Below, piece after piece: positions 12,127 through 24,100 of a stretch of 64,000 nucleotides of DNA. The notes beneath the pieces were generated by a model, which was given only the letters and a program-made list of their open reading frames with translations, was not told the DNA's origin and ran no database searches. The first letter of the stretch is position 1; each line of letters begins with the position of its first letter. The stretch is from Valencia hispanica (Eukaryota; Chordata; Actinopteri; Cyprinodontiformes; Valenciidae), in assembly GCA_963556495.2 (NCBI GenBank), contig OY747701.1, forward strand, positions 35,049,501 to 35,113,500. The letters run 5' to 3'. The translations under genes and the position numbers were made by a program.

Positions 12127-15100
12127 CCGTGTCTGTGAGTTTGAATGTAAATAGATTTAAACCTTTATGCCACATCTGGATCATTTGGTGATTATAAACT
12201 AAAAGCCTGCAGATAGTTCGCTTACACAAACGTGGCGCCCCCAGTCCTCCTGGAGGCGCCACTGATTACATAGCAGCAGTCCACATCCAGAAGCAACCCT
12301 CTGCTTTAGAGGGAGATTTTGTTACCTTTGCACTGTGCTAGGATCAGTTTATCATAAACGGACTAAAAAGCCTGCTGAAATGATCACAAGGCCTGAATGT
12401 GTGTGAGAGAGTTGAGTTTGAGAAAACATAGAAAAGAAGCGAAGTGAAGCATTTTTATCACTTCGTTGCTTCTTCACGCTATGAACAGGAACCAACAAAG
12501 TCGGTATGAAAGGGATTTTGTTTAACTTTTTCTGTCTGGATGTCTTATTTTTGTTTATTTTTATTTTTGTGTATATTTTGGAACAAAAGTCTCACCCACC
12601 ATGAATGTTAAAAGATTGTCTTAAATGTCAAAAAAAGAGGCATTTCTGAGATTATTTATGAGAGTTTATCACTGGAGCAGAAGGGAAGAGTGAGTCCTTT
12701 TTGCTGTTTATCTATCTCGGTTACCCTCAGGGAAAACCTTTCACTAAATATTTAATAGCTACTTTTGTTGCATGGTGCATCAGCTGCATCACTTGTTAAA
12801 CTTCCTGATGACTGTCTTCTCCGTTTGTCATCCCCTTTATTTTGTCTGTCGGCGTTGTTTGATTTGGCGGATGGTAAGGGCGCTGCAGCTTCCTCCTCTC
12901 GCTCCACCTGCTGTGTGGAATGAAGGCTTTAAACTTCACACCCACTTTGTTATTTAACCCCTCAGATGCTGCTGAGGTACTGAGCCAGTATTAATAATAT
13001 TTGTGTTCATGTTTTTGTCCATTATTGAGAGAAATAATGAATGTCAGCTTTTGTTCTGTGTGTCGGTGTGCAGTTGCCCTTGCCACTCGCGTTTTATACT
13101 ACCTCGTTTAAGAGTTGCTTTTATTGTTGTCTTCTTTTCCTAAACTCAGGGAACAAGGTTTAGTACGTTTGAAAAGTCATGTAGTATTATTACATGGTGA
13201 ACTGACAGGGTATCTTCACAGTACTAAACTGTTTTAGTGTTTTATTACCTTAAGAGAAAGATGATGAGAATGTATTGAATGTACCTCTGACGTTTTGAGC
13301 ACACAGCTCAGATGTTAGATAGACCCCCCCCCCCCTCTCTGCAGTGTCTGTTTTTACAAGCTCCCTTGTTCATTTAAATTGTGTAAACATTCACACCAGA
13401 AGTGCTTGCAACGGCATATTGTATAGAAAAGCTTTATAATTGGCCTTAATGTGGAAGGCGTCCCTGGTCCAAGTGAGGGAGCAGCTCCACGTGAGGATGC
13501 GGCACATGAAGAATGACTGTAGTGAAAGCAGTGGAAAGTGTTTAATCAGAGATTGAAGTGAAGAATGAACACCATAAAATGTTTTACCTCTAAAGAATCT
13601 ATTTTTCCTAGAAGATAATGTACTTCAGAGGAGTACACTTTGTAGTTATTTGTAGTTTGTTTTTTCTCTGCTAGAGTAGGTGAAGATTAGCACTTGTCTG
13701 CCACATAGTTAATGTTAAAGGCGAATATGCAGCGGTGACTGTGAAGCTAATACCCAAAGAGTTGTTTGCTGATTTATTTGAGTTTATTTAGGCCTCTCAG
13801 CTGATCTTTGGAGAACAGAGGAATAATCAGAATAGACCAAAGAGGAACGGTGGCTTCAGAGATCAGTTGAGGTGCTGCTCCTCAAACAAAGCCTTGCACA
13901 TTAGTGGCCTTGGCCCGCGACGAAGAGTCCTGAGGCTCGTGGGTTGAAACTCTGAGGAAGTCTCCAGCTTCATGGAGGGACTTTTAATAATCAAGATTAT
14001 GCACACTGACCAAATTTTCCATCTGCAGAGTTCCTCATAAACTGTTGCAAACAGACATAGGTGAGATTAAGAGAAAAATACAGTATATTATATTGACTAG
14101 TGGTCTGTATTGCAGCAGTGCAGCTGCATGTAAATGTGCACCCACTAATTGTGTCTCCTTTACAGAATAATTTAGGAAATACTTTATTAAAAAGAACAAA
14201 TGTTTAAATATGTCATTATATTCAGATTTATTGCCTATATTTTGATAATGAATCTTTTTAAAGAGGTCACAAAAAATTATAATAGCGTGTTTGTTTTGTG
14301 TGGCTGGAGAAATGTAGACACGGTGGGTGCACAAACTTTGTCATGCTTCTGTGTTGTTAATCAGAGGACTCTGCAGGGGATTCAATCATATGGGATGAGA
14401 AGTGACACAATCAGTTTCAGTTTCTTTTAAAAGGCAAACAATATGAACCAAAGATTTTATTTCCAATTCCTTGCCGCTGCATATTGGCCCAATAATAAAC
14501 ATCCTATATCTGTGTCAAATGGTATTATCAGTGTTTTGATCAGTTTATATCTTTATGGTGTGTTTTTCTGCAAGAGAGCAACCTGAAAACTGGATTTATT
14601 TCTAACTAAATAATGTTTTATTATTTTTAAATACAATGCTGTTGTTCTTCCACAAAGTTAAACAAAGACAGATTATTTCAGCTGTAACTACAGTGTCTTT
14701 GTATGTCATGTATTTGTGAGACTTAAAAGACCCAACTTCTGACAACTTTTTTATTTCTTCAACCCAATAGTTCTGTAAAGAAAATGTTATGCAGTGATAA
14801 AGATACCTTCCTGCTTTTAAAAACAAGGGGAAACCCTGTCCAGCTGTCATAAAACCACTAAAGTCATCCTGGTTCATAATTGGGTCTTTAAAGCTCATGC
14901 AGGTGAACAAGTGCTACCTCATATGTTTATTCTGTCTTGTTTTTGGTGCTGAAGGTTTGCTGCTCTTCATCACATTAAAGGTGTTATGTCAGAATTATGT
15001 TCCTATCCAAGGATGTGAATTTAAAGGGATAAAACACAGAGTGGACCTGACCCGCTCTGTTTTCTCCCTTTTCTGAGCGGTGGAGCGCTGTGGGTCATTT

Positions 15101-15355
15101 ACAGTCTGACTCAGGGGGACCCACAGCCGCTTCCCCGCAAATAAATAAAAAGAAAAAACAGGTCTCAAGCTTCGAAATTGAATGTACCTTTTGTAATTAG
15201 TATGTTATTTGATATTTTCTGTTATTGTTTTGTTATATATTTGTCATAAAATTACTTGCAAGATGTTTCTTTTCCAAATTGTTCAGATTTTTTTTAGACC
15301 ATTGCCTTATGAAAAACTCTGATTGTCAGTTTAAATAAAATGTCAAAAAATCTCT
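12127..15355 (+). other. prtg: Probable long 3' UTR of prtg
   Basis: After the prtg stop codon (12124-12126) there is about 3.2 kb without recognisable genes or mobile elements, ending in an AATAAA at 15334-15339. Length and absence of other signals fit a long 3' UTR. Short reading frames here match nothing known. The true poly(A) site needs transcript data. Confidence 0.5.
15334..15339 (+). terminator. Candidate poly(A) signal of prtg
   Basis: AATAAA in TTTAAATAAAATGTC, followed within 30 bases by T/G-rich sequence. It is the most plausible signal before the next promoter, though earlier sites are not excluded. Confidence 0.45.
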
Positions 15356-17380
15356 GAAGAGTTGTTTTTATTTACATTGTTGGTCATTTGGCTCAGCTCA
15401 TTTGTGTTTTTATGTAATTTTAGTAAGAAGGGTGTGTTTTCTACAATACACCTGCTAAGGTTTTGTTTGGTAGACTTTGTTCATTATTTCAGGGGAAAAA
15501 CATCTTCATACAACAAAAAACAAGTATGACTTTTAAATGACTTTAAAAATATAATTTATGGGCACAAAAGTTATACTTGAGTATTATTCAATAGAGGAAA
15601 GGTGGGAGTACAAAAACACTAGAATAAAGTATCAATAACAGCTGAAACAAACTTGAAAGAAAGTGCACAAATGGATGTAACAGAATTTACGTTTTCAGTG
15701 ACGTTTTGTTTGAGTTAAAAAAATTCTTAAGCAACAAATTAATGATCATAATTCTACCTTTATATGGAATGTAAATATATCATTGTAGAGATATAAAAAT
15801 ATCAGATACTGAACAGAAAATATGCTAATCCACACTGATATTCATAACTGTGCAGAGATTTTAAATCACCCCTTAAACTCTACAGGGGTCTTGATCAGCA
15901 GATTTTTTTAGGCTTTTTGAAGGTTTTTGAAGTTTTTATTTAAACTTTGGTAGCTGGGTTGAGCAGAAAGGCAGCTCTTTGGAAATTGTTGCAAAAATAC
16001 AGTTTTATGTTTGTTTTTTTACAGATTCAAATTACAGAAATGGGGGGAAACTGATTTTGTGACAGCTTGCTGAGAATAATGTGCTTTAAGACCAAGTTTT
16101 AAAACTGGTTAATTGCTAAATTTGTTGTTATTTGTAGAGACAACACTGGTTCATCCATTTAGCAAAAAAGCCATTTGATGCCTGCATAATTTGAGGATTA
16201 AAATGTCGGCTCTATAGTAGTTTGTCGCATAATCAGTCACTTACACATCCCCTTCGGGCCAAAAAAGGAGTATAGAGTTTCTGTAAATTCATTAGTATTT
16301 TTCCATTGATAGTGAGCTCTGTAAATGAACACAATATTTCTTCAGTAGCATAATTGGGTTCATAAAGTTTTGTAGCTTAAACACTAGTGAATCTCAAAAG
16401 CTAAAGTCTAAATAATGACATAATTCAAGTGTCTTAATGTATCCGTAGTATTACGGAAGCATCAGCAGATCTGTATATGCACTGTTAGTTTGACATTTTT
16501 GGCACACACTCCAGTTTTGAGTACTGAATGATGCTTGTATGAAATACAGAGCTGACCATTTTCCATAATGTTATTTTTTTTCTTCGCAAATAGAAGACTG
16601 TGCCCCTTGGATCTTCCAAGGGGCACAGCTGGTGCTTGGTGCAGCCTCTCTGCTGCTCAGGACTCACTTTCCTCTTTGGTTCCTGGTGAGCACAGATCTT
16701 GGTGCCCCAGACCTGTCCCCATGAAGCTAAACTTTACTGACATCTACTGGAACTGCAGGGTGATAGCAAATATGAGCTACAATTAAAGTAACTTGAAAAG
16801 TGTTTTAATATAATCATTGACATTTCCTTCAGATAGAATTTGTCACATATAGAGTAACACGCCACGGTCAGTTTTTTCTAATTTTTAAAAATTTTATCAA
16901 GATAAAGTCTATAATCCCAAAACAGCATGAACTTGCACATCGTGACATCATATAAGGCATAAGGTGACCAACTGGAGTTCTTTTGAGTAAATCAGTTTAT
17001 ATCTTTCTTTTTTATTATCTCTTTCTTTTGCATGTTATTAATGAAATCTCTAAAAGTTGTTAATGTGAATTTTCCAGAATGTTGGGAGTCACAGTTCATC
17101 ACCACCCAGCTTTTATTTTCACCGTAGGCCTAAATTTAGATAGAAAAATCACTACTGGATATTATCTAATTAAAATCTGTTTATTTTGTGAAATTTCAAT
17201 AACTATGGCTGTAATGTTTCCGCATGAAATAATATAAAAAATATACATGAAATGCCTGTTTGGTAATTGTATTGCACTATTTTAGCACATTGAGATACTA
17301 AAATACCCACATTATTTGCGTTTTTGGGCGCATCTGTAGCTTAATCCTGTGTTGCTCCATGAAGCTGTGTTGTTTTGCCG
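15356..17380. other. Intergenic stretch prtg-ccpg1
   Basis: AT-rich DNA without a recognisable gene. It contains one perfect 14-bp inverted repeat at 16598-16628, listed separately. PYGO1 and DNAAF4, which occupy this interval in human, were not seen. Confidence 0.6.
16598..16628. repeat. Perfect 14-bp hairpin, 3-nt loop
   Basis: CTGTGCCCCTTGGA (16598-16611), loop TCT, then the exact complement TCCAAGGGGCACAG (16615-16628). The GC content of the stem is much above the surrounding sequence. Its function is unknown. Confidence 0.8.
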
Positions 17381-17389
17381 TCTAGAGCT

Positions 17390-17697
17390 CCTAATAAGCG
17401 GCATAAGCAGCCTGCTTTGTTATGCTTGCTTGTTTGTGTTGTTTTCGCCGCCGCAAGATTTGCTTGCACCATCTCCGTCGAGCCTGTTTGACCGCCGCGC
17501 TGCCTCAAGGGAAATGTAGTTCTACTAGTTTCAACAAAAAACCTGTTGACCTCTCCAGCTGTTTGACTCAGAAAACTACATTTCCCTGATGCCGTCGGCT
17601 TCGCAGGGCTGTTAACGGATCACTCGGGTTTCTGGCCGTATCGCAACAACAGTGGAGCAGCTTGCAAACAGCTGTGTGGTCGCTGCGCACAAAACAG
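17390..17697 (+). promoter_or_regulatory. ccpg1: ccpg1 promoter and 5' non-coding exon
   Basis: GC- and CpG-rich sequence in an AT-rich setting, ending at a splice donor (AAAACAG|GTAAAT, donor at 17698). This fits a promoter with a non-coding first exon spliced to 18141. It holds two copies of a ZNF143/SBF-like motif in opposite orientation: GGGAAATGTAGTT (17509-17521) and AACTACATTTCCC (17574-17586). The transcription start is not defined. Confidence 0.6.
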
Positions 17698-18161
17698 GTA
17701 AATTAAGCGGTTTTTCTTTGTTTCAACGCATCCGGCGACGATAACGCACCTTTAAAAGGCGACGGGCGTTGTCTACATCGCAGTAATTGCATGTTGTTTC
17801 TGTGTTTTGGGAGGCGACGTGAATAATAAACGTGTTTAGCGAGTTAGCCAGTCGAAAATGACCAGCTGAATGTCGTTATTTGATGTTAGGAAGCAGAGGT
17901 AAAAGCTGCTGCAGTTAGCTGCTGATAACTGTGATTTTTTTATGCCTGTTTTTGTTGTCAGGCCGCGCAGCTTGGCATAGTCTGGTAGGTGTCATACCGC
18001 GCTGTCACCGCCTGGGGCCGCTGTTTCACCCGTCTGCTTGCAATTTATTTACAGACTAAACTAAAATGCTTCACATATGGATATTCTCTGCTCTAATAGT
18101 ATGCATATCGGAAAGTTTAACCTTTCTTTGTTCTTTTCAGCCTTGGTTGTTGCTGACAGAC

Positions 18162-21100
18162 ATGTCGGAAACATCAAGTGATGCCGAGTCCTCCTGTGGC
18201 TGGACTATTATCAGTAATGAGGTATGTTGCTGTTATTTTTGGGCATTAGGGTATAGTATGTGATTTTATGATACTATTAGTATAATCAATTCGAGTGGAA
18301 ACGATAGTTTCAGCTTCTTTTGTTTGTTTATGAACACTGGACATTTTGTGAATTCATAGTGAGTACAACATGCATCCTGTGGTTGTTCAGTCTCCATTAG
18401 AGATGCACCGATAAGAGTTGTATGGCTGAAACAGCTCTGACCTGCCGGTTCTGACCGAAACCGTATTCAAAAATATTTTTGTTCCAGTCTATCTGCTATG
18501 AGAATTGATAAATGGAAGCAGAAGGGATGCCACAACATGTGTGTTTGAAAATATTCACTGTAAAACATTATTTTAAAACAAGGCAACATAGTTATGGAGT
18601 TGACATTTTAAACTGGCTTTAGTATCTTTATGTTTGAAATTAGCACAGTAAGCTCAGTTAGCTTTACAAAAGAGCAGGCCCCTTGTGTATTACTTAGACA
18701 GGGTAGATCCTTGGCTTAAGTATAAGATTTACCAAAGATTCCCAACATTTCCAAGGTGATTATGTTCCAGGACAGATGGATTGAAAGTTTCAAAACAGAA
18801 AGCTGGGCAACTTTTGCTGTCTGCTGTTTAGCCTTCCTGTTTTCTGCTGAAAGTCTTGCTCTCTACTGTCATCTCACAGCCTGGAGGAAACAGACATTGT
18901 GCAACAAAGACTGCTGTCAGCAATTCCTGGTACTGTTTTGTATGTGGTGTTCAAGGATTAAAAATTGTTTTAGTTTCTGACCTTCTGGTCACTGGTCAAG
19001 GGTGATCAAGCTGAACACCCTCTAATCATCCTCCTTTTATTTTATTTTTTTGTGCATCTCTAGTCACATTCAAACTTGTCCAGGTCCTTTCCTTTTAATT
19101 ATTTACTGCTAAATTCTTGTTTAGTGATGGATAATATATTATTCTAACCGTACATGTGAAGTATGAACTATGCTTTGCTTGATTATTTCCAGTTTTCCAG
19201 TATTTCTGATGTGCTTCTGTAGGGTTCAGATATAGAGACACTGGGATCGGAGGCTGCTGCTGAATATGGAGCTGAGCTGTTAGGGCGCCCCACTTTGAAA
19301 GAACCACAGCTGCATGAATCTCAAGCCTCAGTTTCTGCTGGTAAAAAATCTTCTTTGCTGGAGTTCCTTAAATAGTTATGCAATGATGATTTTAATAGTA
19401 ATAAATAATAGAAAAATACTTTTTTTTACAGATTGATAGAAACTGTTCAGGGACCAAAATTCCTATATTTACATGTAACGCCCAGGGCTTCAGACGGGTA
19501 GTGCAGAAATATAGTGATAGTATTTACAATTAATTAGTGAATTTCTTCTAAAACAATTTTGTTAATTAGCAGTTTATATAGAATATAAACATTGCTCAAA
19601 TATAATTTGTCTTGCGACTCTTTTTGCACAAAAAAAGTTATTCTGAATATGTTGATGTAGTTATGAAAACGTGGAAATTCTTGATATTTTATAGACCATT
19701 TAATTGATTTAATAAAAAGTGAGAATTTATCTCAAATAAGTTACTTGTCTTATGTAGTTTTTTTGCCTCTCATTTACGGATAAATAAATAAAAATCCGGG
19801 GTGCACATTTCATAAAAATTTAGGTCCATTTCTGTTGTGAAAAACACAATATAAATTGAACTAAATTTTAATTGTATTTTTTTATTTGATTAGATTTTTT
19901 TTCATTTACAGTTTTTGCACAAACCTTGCTAATAAAGCTGCTTCTGAATCCTACTGAACATTTCTTTACTGTTCCAGCTCTATGTGTTGAAATAAAGGCT
20001 GCTGATTCTCTTGATGACACACTGGGAGAACAGGCTGTAGACGAGACACTGTGCGGTCCTGAGGTAAGAGGAGCTAAATTTATACCCAGCAAATATCAGA
20101 ACAATCCAGAATTACAATTTTATCAATGTCTTAAACATATCTTTTGCAGGTTGGAGATGGCGCTGCAGTCGGAGAGCATGTTTTCTCCTCAAGTGATCAC
20201 TCTGACATTGTGACTCTGAAGGACCTGAAGGAGGATGAGCACGCAGGGGAGGATGATGAGGAGGAGGGAGCCAACACTGAGGAGCTTTACCTCGGCACCT
20301 CCAGTAGCAGTCATTATACCTTCTCTGCCACAGAAACCGGTAGGACTCATTCTAGTTTTCATTGTTTTCTTCATTAAAATATTTTAAATCCCTCCTAAAC
20401 AGTCAACAGCAATGAATCCAATACAAAACGTTCCTCCTGTGCCTGAGCAGGTTTATTGTTGAGTTGCTGGAAACTTCGACAAGCTCTGGTGAACTTGAGC
20501 CACCATCTGAGAAGTCAGCTCCCTGCTAGCTGCTCGGTTTCTGATTTAAATAAAAATGAATATAACATGATGCTAACCTTGTTTAGCAGCATACTAAACT
20601 AATACTGATGGGTGCATGTCAAGCCTGAGAGACGCGGGTTGTTTGTTTTGTGTTTGATTGCATGAACAGATTTCAGGCATGAATGCAATTTTTTCTATCC
20701 TCTAATTGTAGAACCCTACAGAAACCCTAGGAAGTCCAATAAACAATTAAAAATGATTATATAGTTACCTTTAAGTGATAGTTTAAATCTTATTTTTATT
20801 ATCCTCAATCTTTATTCATATTCTTGTTGATAATAGATTAGATGATTGATAATCTTCTATCTTTGTAAAGTAGTGATGGACAGAAACCTGAAAGGTTTTA
20901 AGGTTTCTTTCTCTTATTTACTAAAAGTAAGCTGGACACCTGGAATCACAAATTCCAAAAATACTTGTTTGTAGGGATGCATATTGGCAAAAATCTGGCG
21001 ATGCGATATGTTGCAATATTATGAGTAAGACTATATATTGTGATTTTTAAAACAACTGAATTTAACTGTATAAAAATTGACCACTAAACACTCCAACCTG

Positions 21101-24100
21101 TTTCATACTTTAACACATCCAGTTTTATTACTAGATCTAGTTGATCCACTGGAACAAAGAAGGTGAAAACAGCCACAAACTACATGTCGTACCTTTAATT
21201 TTACTTCAAAAATTACTGTCATTATTAATGGTTCCATTCAAATTCTAAAAAATAATAGTAATGATAAAAAATAAATGAATACATTGGTTTAGAAAATCGA
21301 TACAATATGGTGACATAAAATATTGCGATATATGGACGTACCAATATTTTCTTACATCCTTACTTGTTTGTGTGCTTTATACACCCATCAAGCACAAGAC
21401 TAAAACGTAACCTGCAAGGCTTTTCAAAAGTATTCATATTCTTGGAACTTTTCCCCATTTTTACTTCTGTCTTTCACGTGTCTGCTATAGAAAAGCATCC
21501 CTAATTATGATGGGGCCACCACCATGTTTTACTGTGAGGATGGTGTTTTTAGTGTCATGTCCAATGTAAGTTCGCCTCCACACAGAGACCTGCCCATAGA
21601 TCACTTTTAATTTTGATCTGACCAAAGCATCTTCTTCCACATTTTTGAGTGTCCCCTACACTGACCGTTCTTTCTTTTTCTCTTCTTATGAAGACCAGGT
21701 GTTTGGGCTACAGTTCTAACGTAGTTGTTGGTAGGTTTGTGCTGAATAAAACCATACAAGGAACACTTGCTTTTGTTTTGTTCTGCAGTGAATCTCTGTA
21801 CTTTTTACTTTATTATTTTATTATTAAAATTTTTGTTTCTCTGTGTAAAGCACTTTGGTCCAGTTCTATTGATGTAAATTGATATATAAATAAGGTTGGC
21901 TTGGTTTGGCTTTGTTGCTTAATACTTTGGTATCTAATGACAAAGTTTAGCTTTTAAAATACCAAACAGGTATTTCTGCTGCAGCAGTGATGTTTTAGGG
22001 TTTGCATGTTAAGTAAACAGTTCCCTTCACATGATTATATAACGATCACCTTTCTACAATACAGTGGAAGTAAAAACAAGGGTCCAAAAATAACAGCATG
22101 TTGTTCAGTGTTCTCAACAAGGTGCTGATTTATCGTTTTTAACTAATATTTATCAGTGGAGCTAAGACAGACCGACTGAACAGTTTAAGGTGTTTGGGAA
22201 TCAACATCATAAAGACCACGTCATACTCTGCAGATCATTGCTGTCAGATGAAGACCGTTCAGGGACTACTGTATTTGCATAAAGGGATTAGCGTCTGGAA
22301 GGGCGTGCATATGATGGCAAAGGTTCTTTAAACGCTGATTCCCTGCATAAGCATTAAAGAGCGGCACTCAAACGTCCTTGTAAATGCAATTTAAACAATT
22401 GCGTTATGTCTCTGGACTTCCTTTCGCAGCATAACGGGACCTTTAGGAAAGCTTTGTTTGCTTTAGGATTCAGCCTGTAGAAGAGCATGCACACCTCCAC
22501 ACTGCATTCAACATGCTCCACTATATTAAAATTATGGTGCTCTGCAGTGTGCACCGTTCTTTACAGGAAACCCCATTGCCCGAAACCTCTTGTGCTGCTG
22601 ATAAAATTTGGAAAGTCCTGCTCCTCCACAGCAAGGCTGAAACTGATGATGGGGCTATAGAAACCTCTCATTAGTGAGAGAAATTATGCAGATTGTGAAG
22701 AAAAATCTGACTTCAGATGTGATAGCTACTTGAAAACTAGTTGTTTAAATTATTTCTATAATACTATAGAGATGTAAGGAAATACTGATACACTGATATA
22801 TCCCGATATTTTATGTCACGATATTGTATCGATATTCAAAAGCAATGTATCAATTTTTTTATTTTAGAGTTTGAATGGAACCATTGATGACAGTATTATT
22901 ATTTTTATTATTTTTTTACATTTTACACAAATATGAACTCGACCAACTTTGGGAAGGTACCATTACAATGAGAAGTAGATAAACATTTTACTAACAGTCA
23001 ATGCACAGTTGAGTTTACATAAAGTCAGACCTGATGGGTTTGACATACTCAGTCCATTTTGTCCAGATTTCGTAAAACCCGTCTCTTTGAGATCTGATGA
23101 TGAACGAGAGCTTTTTCATGACATAAATTTCCTGGGTGAAATTGATCCAATCTTCCACATTTTGTGGGTCCGGTTTTAACCATTTCCTGGTTAATGCCTT
23201 TTTACATGCTGCAAGCAGTGTTAACGGTAACCTTTTGTCACTCTTTTCCCAATTTTTGACAGTAACATTTTCCAAGGACAAATTTTTAGAGTTGCAAAAA
23301 ATTTTACTATCGAATACATTATTAATATGATCACATATCTCTACCCAATAGGGCCATATAACTGAACAGTCCCCAAAAATATGATAGTGGTTGGGACCTG
23401 AAAAACCGCATAGTCTCCAGCATGAATCACCACTTCCCTGATGCCTCTTCTGTATGGGTGTAATGAAAAACCTATTCTTCCAACTAAACTCTCGCCACGT
23501 ATCAGACCCAGTAGTGATCCATTGTGATCGACAGATATTGTCCCAACTTTCATCATATTACTTTCCATCTCCTATCGCCTTTTAATATAATCTGTGCTAG
23601 TCTATTTAGACTGTTGAATGGCTTTGTACAGTTTAGATATTAACCTATCATATGACATGGCCCTAATCAGTGATAAGAAAATCTTTAGGAACCCTAAGTC
23701 GTTCTTCTCCCATGCTGCTTTCAGATTTTGATCAAAGTAGTGCCTGACCTGTAAATATCTGTAGAAATCATCATGACCTAATCCGTATTTTTCCTTCAAT
23801 GATTCAAAGTTCAAAAATGCCCCCTTGTGGATAAAAGAAAAATATGTAGTAAGACCTTTTGAGACCCAACTTGTAAACCTGTTATCTAGGGTATTGGGTT
23901 TAAACTCGGAATCGTAGGCACAAAACCTTAAAATTCTGGACAACTCCTCTAATTTACAAATTTGTATAACTCTAGTCCATGATTTCAGTAAGGCTCGTAC
24001 ATAAAATCTTCAATTATATGATGACAGTCATTTTTGTAGTAAAATTTAAAGTATGACTGCTAGTTTGTGGCTGTTTTCACCTTCTTCGTTCCAGTGGATC

